Source of the DNA: CAWDVB01 sp963824105 | GTDB lineage: Bacteria > Actinomycetota > Actinomycetes > Propionibacteriales > Nocardioidaceae | Reading direction: 5' to 3' | DNA: 64,000 bases | Assembly (NCBI GenBank): GCA_963824105.1 | Contig: CAWGNN010000008.1 | Coordinates: forward strand, 124,001-188,000 | Part shown: positions 1 through 8,496 of the stretch, one piece after another | How positions within the stretch are numbered: the first letter of the stretch is position 1 | Layout: each line of letters starts with the position of its first letter | Program-made: the position numbers and the translations under genes | Notes under the pieces: generated by a model | The model's database searches: none | Seen by the model: the letters and a program-made list of their open reading frames with translations, nothing else | What the model was told of the DNA's origin: nothing

Positions 1-187
1 CGGCTCCACTGGAGACGAAGACGAACTGGGCATACGCCCCGCGCAGAACCGCTCGACGGGTCATCAAGCCCCCCCGGAAGAACGGTCTGCTGAACGCGAG
101 TGTGCTCGAGGTGGCGATGATGGTCTTGTCCAGGTCGAAGAAGGCAGCAGGACGTCCAGCGCGCTTCGGGGACCGCTTCGTTGCCAC
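1..187 (-). CDS. HAD-superfamily phosphatase, N-terminal part (runs off window start)
   Basis: Only the first 62 residues lie in the window. Translation from a GTG preceded by a strong Shine-Dalgarno (GAGGAGGAG, about five bases upstream) gives a basic leader and then AAFFDLDKTIIATSST, the HAD motif I (DxDxT) of SerB/HAD-IB type hydrolases. The first Asp is the expected phospho-acceptor. The gene is divergent from the ssd/tad locus; in mycobacteria a SerB-like HAD gene sits at the same place next to ssd, which supports the call. Substrate cannot be inferred. The end of the gene is outside the window. Confidence 0.8.
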   Translation of the reverse strand, partial: MATKRSPKRAGRPAAFFDLDKTIIATSSTLAFSRPFFRGGLMTRRAVLRGAYAQFVFVSSGA

Positions 188-308
188 TGCTTCTCCTCCT
201 CGCACCGATCCTGCCAGTAATCGTCCCCAGGCGTCAGGTCGGTAACCGTATTCACAACCTGACGATGCCATCGGGCAGGTGCGGGGTGTGTGCGGGGAGC
301 CTGCCGAC

Positions 309-1364
309 ATGCCTGTTGACCCCTCGCCGACCACTCTTCTTGCCAGCCATGACGACCGCCTCGTCGACGTCGTCCTCCGCCTCGCGGCGGCGGCCGGTGT
401 TGACGTCGAGCGGACGTCCGACCCGGGTGCCGCTGTCGTTCGATGGGGTTCTCCGGGGTCGGTCATCGTTGGAGCCGACGCGCTCGCTGAGATCGCTCGT
501 CTGCGACCACACCGCAGGGCCGGCGTGATCGTGGCGGTCCCCGGGCCCGCCGACGAGGCCGTGTTGCGCGAGGCCTTGGCTATTGGGGCCGATCATGTTG
601 CCGAGCTGCCTGCGGCTGAGCCGTGGCTGCTGGACCGGTTGACCGAGGCTGCAGATGTCGGGACCGACGCCGGACACGTCTGGGGATTCGTGGGCGCTTC
701 CGGTGGCGTCGGGACCAGCTCCCTGGCCGCGGCTGTGGCCGTCGTCATGGCCGGGGCGGGACCGACCGCGTTGCTCGACCTCGACCCGGTAGGCGCCGGG
801 GTGGAAGGGGTGCTCGGCTCGGAGGTGGAGGAAGGCATCCGCTGGTCCGACCTCCATGCGGCCCCTGGCCGGCTAACCGCATCCGCCCTCCGTGACGCCT
901 TGCCGCGCACGAGCGGCCCGGCGGTCCTGGGGTTCGGGTCTCGCCCCGATGCCGTCGACCCGGGGGTGGCGCGTGAGGTGCTCACGGCAGCACGTCGTGG
1001 CCATGACGTGGTGGTCGTTGACCTTCCGCGCTGGGGCGATGACGCTGCTACTTCGGTGCTTGCGACCTGCGACCGGGTCGTCGTGGTCTGCGCGGCGCAT
1101 GTCCGAGGGGTCCGCGGCGCCCGCCGGATCCTGGAGCGACTGCCTTCACGGGACGCGGTCGAGCTTGTCGTTCGGACGACCTCTCGGTCCGCGGACGCGA
1201 ACGATGTCGCAGCCGCGCTGGGGGTCCAACAACACGTGGTCCTGGGGGAGGACCGGGGTTTGGAGGAGCGTCTCGATCTGGGGCTGGGGCCTTGCCATCG
1301 GCGACGGTCCCCGATGACGCGTGCAGCCGAGGCGTTGGCGCGTCGACTGGCGGGAGCGTCATGA
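309..1364 (+). CDS. ssd: Septum-site/Tad-locus P-loop protein (Ssd/TadZ/CpaE-like)
   Basis: A 351-residue protein with an N-terminal receiver-like region and, at about residues 128-138, a deviant Walker A GASGGVGTSS of the MinD/ParA type. This is followed by an LLDLDP strand typical of TadZ/CpaE ATPases. Family members place the Tad pilus machinery or affect septum placement; the mycobacterial homologue next to tadA is Ssd. I chose ATG 309 because GGGGAG lies ten bases upstream. A GTG at 279 would add ten residues that do not look conserved. The stop codon overlaps the tadA start (ATGA), so the two are probably translationally coupled. Confidence 0.85.
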   Translation: MPVDPSPTTLLASHDDRLVDVVLRLAAAAGVDVERTSDPGAAVVRWGSPGSVIVGADALAEIARLRPHRRAGVIVAVPGPADEAVLREALAIGADHVAELPAAEPWLLDRLTEAADVGTDAGHVWGFVGASGGVGTSSLAAAVAVVMAGAGPTALLDLDPVGAGVEGVLGSEVEEGIRWSDLHAAPGRLTASALRDALPRTSGPAVLGFGSRPDAVDPGVAREVLTAARRGHDVVVVDLPRWGDDAATSVLATCDRVVVVCAAHVRGVRGARRILERLPSRDAVELVVRTTSRSADANDVAAALGVQQHVVLGEDRGLEERLDLGLGPCHRRRSPMTRAAEALARRLAGAS

Positions 1365-2518
1365 GCACGTCGGCGGACGGCCTGGTCGACCAGGTCCGCG
1401 CGCAGCTCGCGCGAACGGGGGAGGGGTTGTCCGCGTCCGCCGTCGCTCGCATTCTGCGCAGCGAGTCGCGCCCCGTCGGCTCGGAGACGGTGCTCGCGGT
1501 CGTGGACCGGCTCGAGCGCGATGTGCACGGTGCCGGGCGACTCGAGCCGCTCCTGCGCCTGCCGGGGGTGACCGACGTGCTGGTCAACGGTGCTGGTGCG
1601 GTGTATCTCGACCGCGGCGACGGACTGGAGCTCACCGAGATCAGGTTCGACGACGACGGGGAGGTCAGGAGGCTCGCCCAACGACTGGCCGCCTCGGGGG
1701 GTCGCCGACTCGACGACGCTTGCCCCTACGTCGACGTACGCCTGCCGGACGGCACTCGCTTCCACGCGCTCCTCGCCCCGTTGGCCCGCCCTGGCACGGC
1801 TCTCTCGCTCCGCGTCCCGCGCAGGGTCGCCTTCTCCCTCGACGAACTTCACGAGCGCGGCGCCGTCAATGACGACGGGCGAAGCATCCTCGCGGCAGTG
1901 GTGCGCAGCAGGGTCGCCTTCCTGGTCTCGGGCGGCACCGGATCGGGGAAAACCACACTGCTCAACGCTCTTCTGTCGCTGGTCGACCCGCGGGAGCGGA
2001 TCGTGATCGTGGAGGACTCCAGCGAGCTGCGGCCGGAGCATCCGCACGTCCTCGGGCTGGAGGCGCGGCCGGCGAACGTCGAGGGAGCAGGTCAGGTCGA
2101 CCTGCAAGCCCTGGTCCGTCAGGCGCTACGAATGCGGCCGGACCGTCTGGTCGTCGGGGAAGTGCGCGGTGGCGAGGTCACCGACCTCCTGGCCGCCATG
2201 AACACCGGACACGAGGGGGGCTGCGGCACCCTGCATGCCAACTCGGCCGGCGATGTGCCCGCGCGGCTCGAGGCACTCGCCTCTGCCGCGGGGCTCGCTC
2301 TCGATGCCGTCCACAGCCAGGTGTCCGCCGCACTCGACGTCGTGGTGCACGTGGGGCGGGCTCGTTCCGGTCGGCGCCTGGTCCGGGAGGTCGGTCTCTT
2401 CGACCGCGAGGCCGGCGGGCAAGCGGTGGTTCGCCCGGCGGTGCGGTTCACCGACGATGGGAGCACCACCGCTCTGACCGATCTGGTACCGCTGTTCGAA
2501 CGGATCGGGCTGCGATGA
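1361..2518 (+). CDS. tadA: Type II/IV secretion ATPase TadA (CpaF family)
   Basis: A 385-residue hexameric secretion ATPase that powers Flp pilus assembly at the inner membrane. Visible motifs in order: an N-terminal domain with the TDVLVNG strand, Walker A GGTGSGKTT near residue 190, an acidic IVIVEDSSEL box, Walker B LVVGEVRGGE and the His box MNTGHEGGCGTLHANS. All catalytic elements are intact. The start overlaps the ssd stop and the end overlaps the tadB start by four bases, so the whole tad series reads as one operon. A longer in-frame extension upstream exists but lies inside ssd and lacks family similarity. Confidence 0.95.
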   Translation: MSTSADGLVDQVRAQLARTGEGLSASAVARILRSESRPVGSETVLAVVDRLERDVHGAGRLEPLLRLPGVTDVLVNGAGAVYLDRGDGLELTEIRFDDDGEVRRLAQRLAASGGRRLDDACPYVDVRLPDGTRFHALLAPLARPGTALSLRVPRRVAFSLDELHERGAVNDDGRSILAAVVRSRVAFLVSGGTGSGKTTLLNALLSLVDPRERIVIVEDSSELRPEHPHVLGLEARPANVEGAGQVDLQALVRQALRMRPDRLVVGEVRGGEVTDLLAAMNTGHEGGCGTLHANSAGDVPARLEALASAAGLALDAVHSQVSAALDVVVHVGRARSGRRLVREVGLFDREAGGQAVVRPAVRFTDDGSTTALTDLVPLFERIGLR

Positions 2519-3294
2519 GCGCGGTCGCGCTAGCGGCTGCGGTCATCGCAGCGTCGGCGACCTGGCTCCTGGTGTCTCGACCCGCGGTCGTCCGCGCTCC
2601 AGCTACTGGACGCAGGAGCTGGCGAGTTCTTCTCGCGCTGGTGCCGGTGGCACTGCTGACGTTGGCCGCGCTCGGGCCGAGAGCCTTGGCCTTGTTCGGC
2701 GTGGCGGCTGTGGCTGCGGCCGGCATCGCTGATCTGGTCCGGCGAGACCGGGCACGCGGCGCGGCGTCGGAGCTCCGGCGCAGCACGGTGGAGATGGGGG
2801 AGGCGCTCGCGGGCGAGGTCCGGGCAGGACGAGCTCCGGCTGATGCCCTGGCGCGGGTCGCCGAGCAGTACCCCTTGTTGCGTGAGCCTGCTGAGACGGC
2901 GCGCCTGGGCGGGGACGTACCCGGGGCTCTTCGGGTGCTGAGTCAGACGCCGGGTGCGGACTCTCTGCTCCCCGTCGCCGCCTCGTGGCAGCTGAGCACG
3001 GAAGCGGGAGCCAGCCTCGCCGAGGCTCTGGCCAGGTCCGCCGACCAGGCACGCGCAGATCTGGGCCTGGCCACACTCGTCTCGGGGGAGCTCGCGTCGG
3101 CCCGGGCCACGGCTCGGCTTCTGGCGGCCCTTCCCTTCCTCCTGCTTGCTCTGGGCCGTGGCCTGGGATTCGATCCGTGGGGGTTCCTGCTGCGCAGCTG
3201 GCCCGGCATCGGTTGTCTCACACTCGGGGTGTTGCTGGCCCTGGCCGGGTTGCGTTGGGTGGATCAGCTCGGTGACCAGGGGGCCGGACCGTGA
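2515..3294 (+). CDS. tadB: Tad secretion system membrane protein TadB-like (T2SSF domain)
   Basis: A 259-residue integral membrane protein. Two N-terminal hydrophobic segments are followed by a cytoplasmic helical domain typical of the type II secretion F family (around VEMGEALAGEVRAGRAP) and then C-terminal membrane helices (LLAALPFLLLALG). With TadC it should form the inner-membrane platform for pilin assembly. It is shorter than proteobacterial TadB, as usual in actinobacteria. The start codon overlaps the tadA stop (ATGA) and its own stop overlaps the next gene. Confidence 0.85.
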   Translation: MSAVALAAAVIAASATWLLVSRPAVVRAPATGRRSWRVLLALVPVALLTLAALGPRALALFGVAAVAAAGIADLVRRDRARGAASELRRSTVEMGEALAGEVRAGRAPADALARVAEQYPLLREPAETARLGGDVPGALRVLSQTPGADSLLPVAASWQLSTEAGASLAEALARSADQARADLGLATLVSGELASARATARLLAALPFLLLALGRGLGFDPWGFLLRSWPGIGCLTLGVLLALAGLRWVDQLGDQGAGP

Positions 3295-3998
3295 TGGCGG
3301 CCGGTCTTCTGGCCGCCTTGGCTGCGGGGGTTGCAGCCTCTTTGTGGGTCCCGGTTCGACCTCGCGGTCTGGGTCGGGTGGGAGACCGGCGTCCTGGTGA
3401 CGGGAACCTCCTTGCCGTCGTCGGGGTCTCCGGGGTGGTCATGGTCAGCTACGTGATGCTCGGAGGGGCCCTCGGGCTTGCGGTCGGTGTGCTGGGCGGG
3501 CTGTTGGCCTGGAAGTCGTTGGGCCGGTTGGAGAGCCGCCCGGAGAAGGCGCGCCGGGCCGCCCTCCAGCGGCTTGCCCCTCTTCTCGCTGACCTGGTGG
3601 CCGGTGCTCTCGCCGCCGGTCGTGACCCGGGCTCTGCGCTCCGGCTCGCGGCTCAGTCCGCAGGGCCGCTGGCGGAGGCAGAGCTGGCGATCTTCACCGC
3701 GAGTCTGGATCTGGGGGCCGAGCCCGTCTCGGTCTGGCGGGCGCTGGGTGAGCATCCACAGTTCGGCGGCGTGGGGCGGGCCTTTCTGAGAGCCACCGAG
3801 ACCGGCAGCTCAGTCACGGAGGCGATGCGGCGCGGCGCAGAGGATCTGCGCACCATCGATCGCGCCGTCCGGGAGTCGTCAGCGCGCACGGTCTCCGCCA
3901 AGGCAGCTGCTCCGCTCGGCGTGTGTCTGCTCCCGGCGTTCGTGGTCGTCGGGATCGTCCCGCTGATCGCGGGTGCTGTGCAGCAGTTCCTCGTCTAG
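3291..3998 (+). CDS. tadC: Tad secretion system membrane protein TadC-like (T2SSF domain)
   Basis: A 235-residue membrane protein. It has N-terminal hydrophobic segments, a central helical T2SSF-type domain (LAPLLADLVAGALAAGRDPG) and a C-terminal segment pair (PLGVCLLPAFVVVGIVPLI) characteristic of TadC. It is predicted to pair with TadB as the inner-membrane platform. The start is GTG 3291, in a GTGA overlap with the tadB stop; ATG 3294 is an equally possible start one codon later. A 144-base non-coding gap follows before the pilin gene. Confidence 0.85.
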   Translation: MMAAGLLAALAAGVAASLWVPVRPRGLGRVGDRRPGDGNLLAVVGVSGVVMVSYVMLGGALGLAVGVLGGLLAWKSLGRLESRPEKARRAALQRLAPLLADLVAGALAAGRDPGSALRLAAQSAGPLAEAELAIFTASLDLGAEPVSVWRALGEHPQFGGVGRAFLRATETGSSVTEAMRRGAEDLRTIDRAVRESSARTVSAKAAAPLGVCLLPAFVVVGIVPLIAGAVQQFLV

Positions 3999-4010
3999 GT
4001 CTAGGCCACA

Positions 4011-4074
4011 AGTTGTCCCCAACTGTCGCGTCTTGGATGTCCCTCCCCAGAGACCCGAACGTCCGTCGCGACAG
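4011..4074 (+). other. Two overlapping inverted repeats between tadC and the pilin gene
   Basis: The tadC-flp gap contains a 5-bp stem AGTTG(tccc)CAACT at 4011-4024. It also contains an 8-bp inverted repeat, CTGTCGCG at 4023-4030 and CGCGACAG at 4067-4074. The two share bases, so they are mutually exclusive. Neither is followed by a T-run. Such elements between platform and pilin genes could set pilin mRNA level by processing or partial termination; that role is inference. Confidence 0.45.
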
Positions 4075-4142
4075 GGCAACGAGCCGACGACAGTCACCCC
4101 CAACATCCACGCGCCGAACGGCGCTCTCGTCTGGAGGTCAAC

Positions 4143-4373
4143 ATGTCGAAGTTCCTGCTTCAGGTCCGCTCCACGGCCCTGTCAGTCCCGTCCCTGGGAC
4201 GAATGCTCGCGCGTTCTGAGCGCGGGGCCATCACGGCCGAGTACGCCGCGGTCACGGCAGCCGGCGTCGGATTCGTGGGAGTCCTGATCAGCATTCTCAC
4301 CAGCGACTGGGGCAAGCAGTTGCTGATGGCCCTGTTCAAGTGGGCACTGAACCTCGTGGGGATCAGCATCTGA
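4143..4373 (+). CDS. Flp-like pilin (DUF4244 family)
   Basis: A 76-residue protein with a basic, polar leader, then ERGAITAEYAAVTAAG and a single long hydrophobic helix (GVGFVGVLISIL). This is the prepilin arrangement: cleavage is expected after the Gly of RG|AITAE, leaving Glu at mature position +5. It matches the short Flp-like protein found after tadC in actinobacterial tad loci. TCTGGAGGTCAAC gives a good ribosome site just before ATG. The stop overlaps the tadE start. No prepilin peptidase gene lies in the window. Confidence 0.85.
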   Translation: MSKFLLQVRSTALSVPSLGRMLARSERGAITAEYAAVTAAGVGFVGVLISILTSDWGKQLLMALFKWALNLVGISI

Positions 4374-4765
4374 TGGTCTCCCAAGGACGAAGCGAGGGTG
4401 GGGCGCGCAGCAAGCGCGTCCCACCCTCGCGTTCTGAACGGGGCGCGGTGACCGCGGAGTTCGCCATGGCGATGCCGGTGCTGATGGCCGTTGCCCTCGC
4501 CATGGTCTGGCTGGTTTCCCTCGGGGTCACCCAGCTCCGTGTCCAAGAGGCTGCGCGTGAGACCGCCCGGGCCGCCGCGCGTGGCGATGCCGACCCCGAG
4601 GCGCTCGCCCGTCGCGTTGCTCCGGACGGCGCAACGGTCTCGGTGAGCAACGACGGCCGGATAGTGACCGTCACTGTGGGCGCCGGAGTGCCCGGGCCCG
4701 GCGGCATCTTCTCCTTCGTCCCCTCTCCGCGGGTCGAGGCGACGAGCGTGGCGGCCCGCGAGTGA
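4373..4765 (+). CDS. tadE: TadE-like pseudopilin
   Basis: A 130-residue protein with a basic leader of about 25 residues, then SERGAVTAEFAMAMPVLMAV and one membrane helix. The segment RG|AVTAEFA repeats the processing motif of the preceding pilin, with Glu at +5, as expected for a TadE pseudopilin. The C-terminal half is a periplasmic/extracellular domain. ATG 4373 overlaps the pilin stop (TGATG). An upstream in-frame GTG would lie inside the pilin gene and is unlikely. Confidence 0.85.
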   Translation: MVSQGRSEGGARSKRVPPSRSERGAVTAEFAMAMPVLMAVALAMVWLVSLGVTQLRVQEAARETARAAARGDADPEALARRVAPDGATVSVSNDGRIVTVTVGAGVPGPGGIFSFVPSPRVEATSVAARE

Positions 4766-5109
4766 GCGACGACTTGAGGGGGGAGCGGGGAAGTGGCTCG
4801 ATGCTGGCGCTGCTGGGGATCGCCATCGTGGTTCCGTGCACCATTGCTGCGCTGTCGGTGAGCTCCCTGTGGCTCGCCCGTGAACGCGCGGCGAGCGCGG
4901 CGGACCTCGGGGCCCTTGCCGGCGCCTCCGCGATGGTGGCCGGCGGGGAGCCGTGCGCGGCGGTCGAGCGCATCGTCGCCGCCAACGGGGCATCGTTGCG
5001 TTCCTGCCGGGTGGACGGCGCAGCGGTCCTCGTGGAGGCTGAGGTGCGCGTTGCCGAGCCCTTCGGCATCGAGTTGTCGCTGCCGGCTGTCGCCCGAGCC
5101 GGCCGCTAA
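4762..5109 (+). CDS. TadG/TadE-like protein of the actinobacterial tad locus
   Basis: A 115-residue protein with a short leader, GERGSGSMLALLGIAIVVPC and one membrane helix, then a small domain with ADLGALAGASAMV. It corresponds to the last Tad-like gene of the mycobacterial locus. Unlike the two genes before it, the residue equivalent to Glu +5 is absent (RG-SGSML), so it may not be processed or methylated as they are. The GTG start overlaps the tadE stop (GTGA). The 3' end overlaps by a few bases the convergent membrane-protein gene on the other strand. Confidence 0.8.
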   Translation: MSDDLRGERGSGSMLALLGIAIVVPCTIAALSVSSLWLARERAASAADLGALAGASAMVAGGEPCAAVERIVAANGASLRSCRVDGAAVLVEAEVRVAEPFGIELSLPAVARAGR

Positions 5110-5495
5110 CTGGTTTCGAGGACGGTCCTCGAGCGTGGCCCGGCAAACATGAGAGCGACGGCCAAGATGGTCACGAGCGACTGCCCGGCCGCGATGTTTC
5201 TGAGGTCGGGATCGGAGTTGACGAAGAACGCCGGCAGGGCGGTCAGCATGTTGATGATCAGGAGCCCGGCGGAGATGCGTAGCGCCAGAAGGTTGCGCTT
5301 GGCCCACGCCATGATCACGCCGACGACCGTGACCGCCGACAGAACGATGTCGAAGGCGAGAACGAGGGGCGGCGGAGTGGCAGTCCCCTCCGGAAACGTC
5401 ACAAAGAAGAGCGGCATAGTGCCGAGGATGTTGGCGACGCTCAGGAGGATGGCGAGGCCGAAGCCCCATTTCTGTGCCGCGCTGAAGCGCTTCAT
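5106..5495 (-). CDS. Small four-helix membrane protein, function unknown
   Basis: A 129-residue protein with four clear hydrophobic segments (GFGLAILLSVANILG, VLAFDIVLSAVTVVGVIMAW, LRISAGLLIINMLTALPAFF, SLVTILAVALMF) joined by short loops. The start ATG is preceded by AGCCAAGGAGCAACC. No catalytic motif was recognised. It is divergent from the response regulator, so it could be a target or accessory of that two-component system; this is only positional inference. Its stop codon overlaps the end of the tadG-like gene tail to tail. Confidence 0.75.
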   Translation of the reverse strand: MKRFSAAQKWGFGLAILLSVANILGTMPLFFVTFPEGTATPPPLVLAFDIVLSAVTVVGVIMAWAKRNLLALRISAGLLIINMLTALPAFFVNSDPDLRNIAAGQSLVTILAVALMFAGPRSRTVLETS

Positions 5496-5651
5496 GGTTG
5501 CTCCTTGGCTGGATGGAAGGACGATCTCACTCTCCAGAGACGAACGCCGCCGTCGACAGGGCCGTGGCTCCTGTCCCCCTCCCTGCCTTTCCCGAGGCCC
5601 CGGGAGGATCTTCCCGTTCTCGTGCGGGCGTTTCGTCGCCATGATGGACCA

Positions 5652-6302
5652 GTGACGCCGACTCGCATCTTGCTCGCTGATGACCACCCGGTCTTCCGGG
5701 GTGGCCTGCGCGCGCTCATCTCCACCCTGGATGGGTATGAGGTCGCCGGGGAGGCGTCCGACGGACTCCAGGCGGTGAAGGAGGCACAACTGCTGCGCCC
5801 CGACGTCGTGCTGATGGACGTCAATATGCCCGGGATCGACGGGCTCGAAGCCACCCGTCGGATCCGAGATGTCGCCCCCGACGTCTCGGTGCTGATCCTG
5901 ACCATGTTCGTCGACGACGCCGCTGTGTTCTCCGCCCTGCAGGCCGGCGCCAAGGGCTATCTGCTCAAGGCGGCAGAGCAGGACGAAGTCGTGACCGCTC
6001 TCAACGCGGTCTCGGCCGGCCAGGTCACCTTCGGCCCCGGTGTTGCCTCGCGCCTGCTGGACTTCTTCGGTCGCGAGCCGGCGTCGAAGGTCGAGCCGTT
6101 CCCTGAGCTCACCGAGCGGGAACGGGAGGTGCTGGATCTGTTGGCGTCGGGGCACGGGACCGCCACCATCGCCGCGCGGCTCTTCCTCTCACCGAAGACG
6201 GTGAGCAACAACCTCACCGCGATCTTCTCGAAGCTCCAAGTGGCCGACCGGGCGCAGGCGATCGTGCGGGCCCGGCAGGAGGGGCTGGGCGGGAGTCCAT
6301 GA
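5652..6302 (+). CDS. NarL/LuxR-family response regulator
   Basis: A 216-residue regulator. The N-terminal receiver domain has the acidic pair LLADDHP (Asp10, Asp11), the phospho-acceptor Asp56 in VVLMDVNMP and the conserved Lys in YLLKAA. The C-terminal LuxR helix-turn-helix is LTEREREVLDLLA followed by LSPKTVSNNLTAIF. The GTG start is chosen because receivers of this family begin right before RILLADDH. A tiny four-codon frame (ATGATGGACCAGTGA) ends on this start as GTGA. The stop overlaps the ATG of the kinase gene, so the pair is one two-component unit. Confidence 0.93.
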   Translation: MTPTRILLADDHPVFRGGLRALISTLDGYEVAGEASDGLQAVKEAQLLRPDVVLMDVNMPGIDGLEATRRIRDVAPDVSVLILTMFVDDAAVFSALQAGAKGYLLKAAEQDEVVTALNAVSAGQVTFGPGVASRLLDFFGREPASKVEPFPELTEREREVLDLLASGHGTATIAARLFLSPKTVSNNLTAIFSKLQVADRAQAIVRARQEGLGGSP

Positions 6303-8086
6303 TCCCGACCGCCGTCCTGCTCTCGCTCCTCGTTCTGGCTGCGACCCTCCTGGGGTCCGGAGTCGCCATGGCGATGGGGCCGCGAGCGCGGTTCTCCGGA
6401 GTCCTTCTGGCTCTGGCGGCTGTGGCTGGGTTCGTGGGGATCTGGCTCATCGGGGACGGCCACAGGGCTGCTTCCTACGTCCCCTTCGCCGCCGGCGGCC
6501 TTCTCCTGGTGCCCCTGGCGCTTGTTGCCTATCCACGCTTGCTGTGGCGGGCACCGGTGTTCCTGGTGTCGATGGCCGGTGTCGCGGTGACCGGCACGCT
6601 GTCGCTGTTCTTCACCGGCCGAAGCAATGTCTTGGGGTGGTTCATCAGCGCGGTCCTCGCCCTCGTCGTCGTGGTCGTGTGGTGGCGCCTGGAGACCAGC
6701 GGCGAAGAGGACCGCCGGGCCCTGCTGTGGCTCGTCTTCGCCGGCTCCGCCGCGATGCTTCTCTTCGGCGTCGTCGTCTTCAGCCTCGCGGGCGACATCG
6801 CGGGTGTGACCGGCGTCGTCGTCTGGGTGGCGATCGGACCCTTGCTGTGGCTCGGGGCTCGGTCGCCGACCCGGGTCGATGGGCGGGCTTTGGCTGTTAG
6901 CGGCGTCGTCTGGGTCCTGACCGGACTGGCATACCTCGCCAGCTTCTCGGCGATTGCCAGTTGGCTCGGCACGCTCGAGCAGGCGGACGGAGCATCGCTG
7001 TTGAACGTGGCCGGCGGTGGGGCGGCGAACACCGGACTCCTCGGTCTGATGGGCGCTGTGCTTGCCGCAGGGTTCGAGCCGGTGCGACGGGCACTGAGAG
7101 GTGTCGTCGACCGACTGCTCTTCGGGGACCGTCCGGATCCGATCGGGGCCGCTACGTACGTCGCGGGACGGGCCGAGCTCGGGCCGCTGGCGGTGGTGGA
7201 GGCGGTGCGGGAGTCGATGGCCCTGCCGTACGTGGGGCTCTTCCAGGGCGACGAGCCGCTTGCCGAGAGTGGCGAGGTCACAGACAACACCAGGACCCTC
7301 CCAGTAGCAGGAGATGCCGTCCTGGTGGTCGGCGTGCGCTCGGGAGACGTCAGGTTCGGTGCGCAGGACCGGCATGCGCTCGGCGTGGTGGTCCCGCTGA
7401 TCGCGCAGGTGCTGCGCACCGAGGCTCTCGCCGACGACCTCCAGAAGTCACGCCGCGAGACGGTGGCGCTCCTCGAGGACGAGCGACGGAGACTGCGCCG
7501 GGATCTGCACGACGGGCTCGGGCCGCGGCTTTCCGGGATGGCCTACCTCGCGGATGCAGCGCGCAACAGCCTGCGTGGCAACGTGGAGGTGAGCGAGGAC
7601 CTGCTCCGTCAGATCCGGGCAGAGGCGACGGAGACGGTCGCAGAGATCCGGCGGATCGTGTACGGGATGCGACCCCCGGCCCTCGACCAGCTCGGGCTGG
7701 TGCCCGCGCTCACGCAGGCCGGCGAGGGCCTGCGCCACCGGGACGGTCGCCAGATCCGGGTGTCGGTGGTCGCCGAGGGCGGCCTGCCGGATCTCGGCGC
7801 GGCTGTCGAGGTGGCGGCGTACCGGATCGGTGTCGAGGCCATGGTCAACGCGGCGCGGCACAGCGGCGCCACCCGGGTGAGGGCGACGCTGCGGGGTTCC
7901 GGGAGCTCGCTCGAGGTCGAGGTCGAGGACGACGGTGAGGCGAGCGCGCCGTGGCGGCCGGGCGTGGGGCTGTCGTCGATGGCCGAGCGGGCCGGCCTGG
8001 TCGGGGGCACGCTGGAGGCGGGTCCGACACCGTCGGGCGGGCGGGTCGTCGCCGTCCTTCCCCTCGCTGCGGCGGATCAGGGCTGA
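6299..8086 (+). CDS. Membrane sensor histidine kinase (HisKA_3 / NarX type)
   Basis: A 595-residue kinase. The N-terminal third is a multi-pass membrane region of about eight hydrophobic segments. A GAF-like cytoplasmic stretch follows, then the HisKA_3 dimerisation domain with RRLRRDLHDGLGPRLSG (phospho-accepting His404) and a C-terminal HATPase with the N box VEAMVNAARHS, VEDDGEA and GVGLSSMAERAG. It should phosphorylate the NarL-type regulator immediately upstream, with which it overlaps by four bases. The stimulus is unknown. The last ten bases overlap the convergent small membrane-protein gene. Confidence 0.93.
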   Translation: MIPTAVLLSLLVLAATLLGSGVAMAMGPRARFSGVLLALAAVAGFVGIWLIGDGHRAASYVPFAAGGLLLVPLALVAYPRLLWRAPVFLVSMAGVAVTGTLSLFFTGRSNVLGWFISAVLALVVVVVWWRLETSGEEDRRALLWLVFAGSAAMLLFGVVVFSLAGDIAGVTGVVVWVAIGPLLWLGARSPTRVDGRALAVSGVVWVLTGLAYLASFSAIASWLGTLEQADGASLLNVAGGGAANTGLLGLMGAVLAAGFEPVRRALRGVVDRLLFGDRPDPIGAATYVAGRAELGPLAVVEAVRESMALPYVGLFQGDEPLAESGEVTDNTRTLPVAGDAVLVVGVRSGDVRFGAQDRHALGVVVPLIAQVLRTEALADDLQKSRRETVALLEDERRRLRRDLHDGLGPRLSGMAYLADAARNSLRGNVEVSEDLLRQIRAEATETVAEIRRIVYGMRPPALDQLGLVPALTQAGEGLRHRDGRQIRVSVVAEGGLPDLGAAVEVAAYRIGVEAMVNAARHSGATRVRATLRGSGSSLEVEVEDDGEASAPWRPGVGLSSMAERAGLVGGTLEAGPTPSGGRVVAVLPLAAADQG

Positions 8087-8463
8087 GGTGGACTCTCCGG
8101 GGTGGAGTGGACGTGCGACTCATCGGTGCGCGTCGGGGCGTGCTCGGACTTGGAGGCCTTCTCCTTGGCCAGCTCCGCGGCACGGGCTGCCTCCTCGGCG
8201 GCGCGGGTGGCGGTCTCCGCCTTCTGCTTGAGGTCACGCGTCTGGCGCATCCGCTTGACGTCGCGCCTGATGCCGTTCAGAAGCGACCTCATGCCGACGA
8301 GAATCAGCGTGGCCGCCACCGCTCCGATCACGAAGACCACCAGTGAGTTGGTGTCCGCGCGCAGACCCAAGATGTTGATGGTCGCCGGGTCATTGGCGCC
8401 CCACACGATGAAGGCGACGAAGGTCGCCCCTCCCACCAGGATCAGCACGATGCCCAGAGCCAC
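8077..8463 (-). CDS. Small membrane protein with cytoplasmic coiled-coil tail
   Basis: A 128-residue protein with two membrane segments (MALGIVLILVGGATFVAFIV and NSLVVFVIGAVAATLILVG). A charged Ala/Glu/Lys-rich helix (KQKAETATRAAEEAARAAELA) follows that should form a coiled coil, then a disordered Ser/Pro/His tail. It resembles the short unnamed membrane proteins common in actinobacteria. No enzymatic motif is visible. It converges on and slightly overlaps the histidine kinase gene and lies just downstream of the helicase on the same strand. Confidence 0.7.
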   Translation of the reverse strand: MALGIVLILVGGATFVAFIVWGANDPATINILGLRADTNSLVVFVIGAVAATLILVGMRSLLNGIRRDVKRMRQTRDLKQKAETATRAAEEAARAAELAKEKASKSEHAPTRTDESHVHSTPESPPQP

Positions 8464-8496
8464 TGCGGCCCTCCTTCCTCGCCGAACACCACGACT

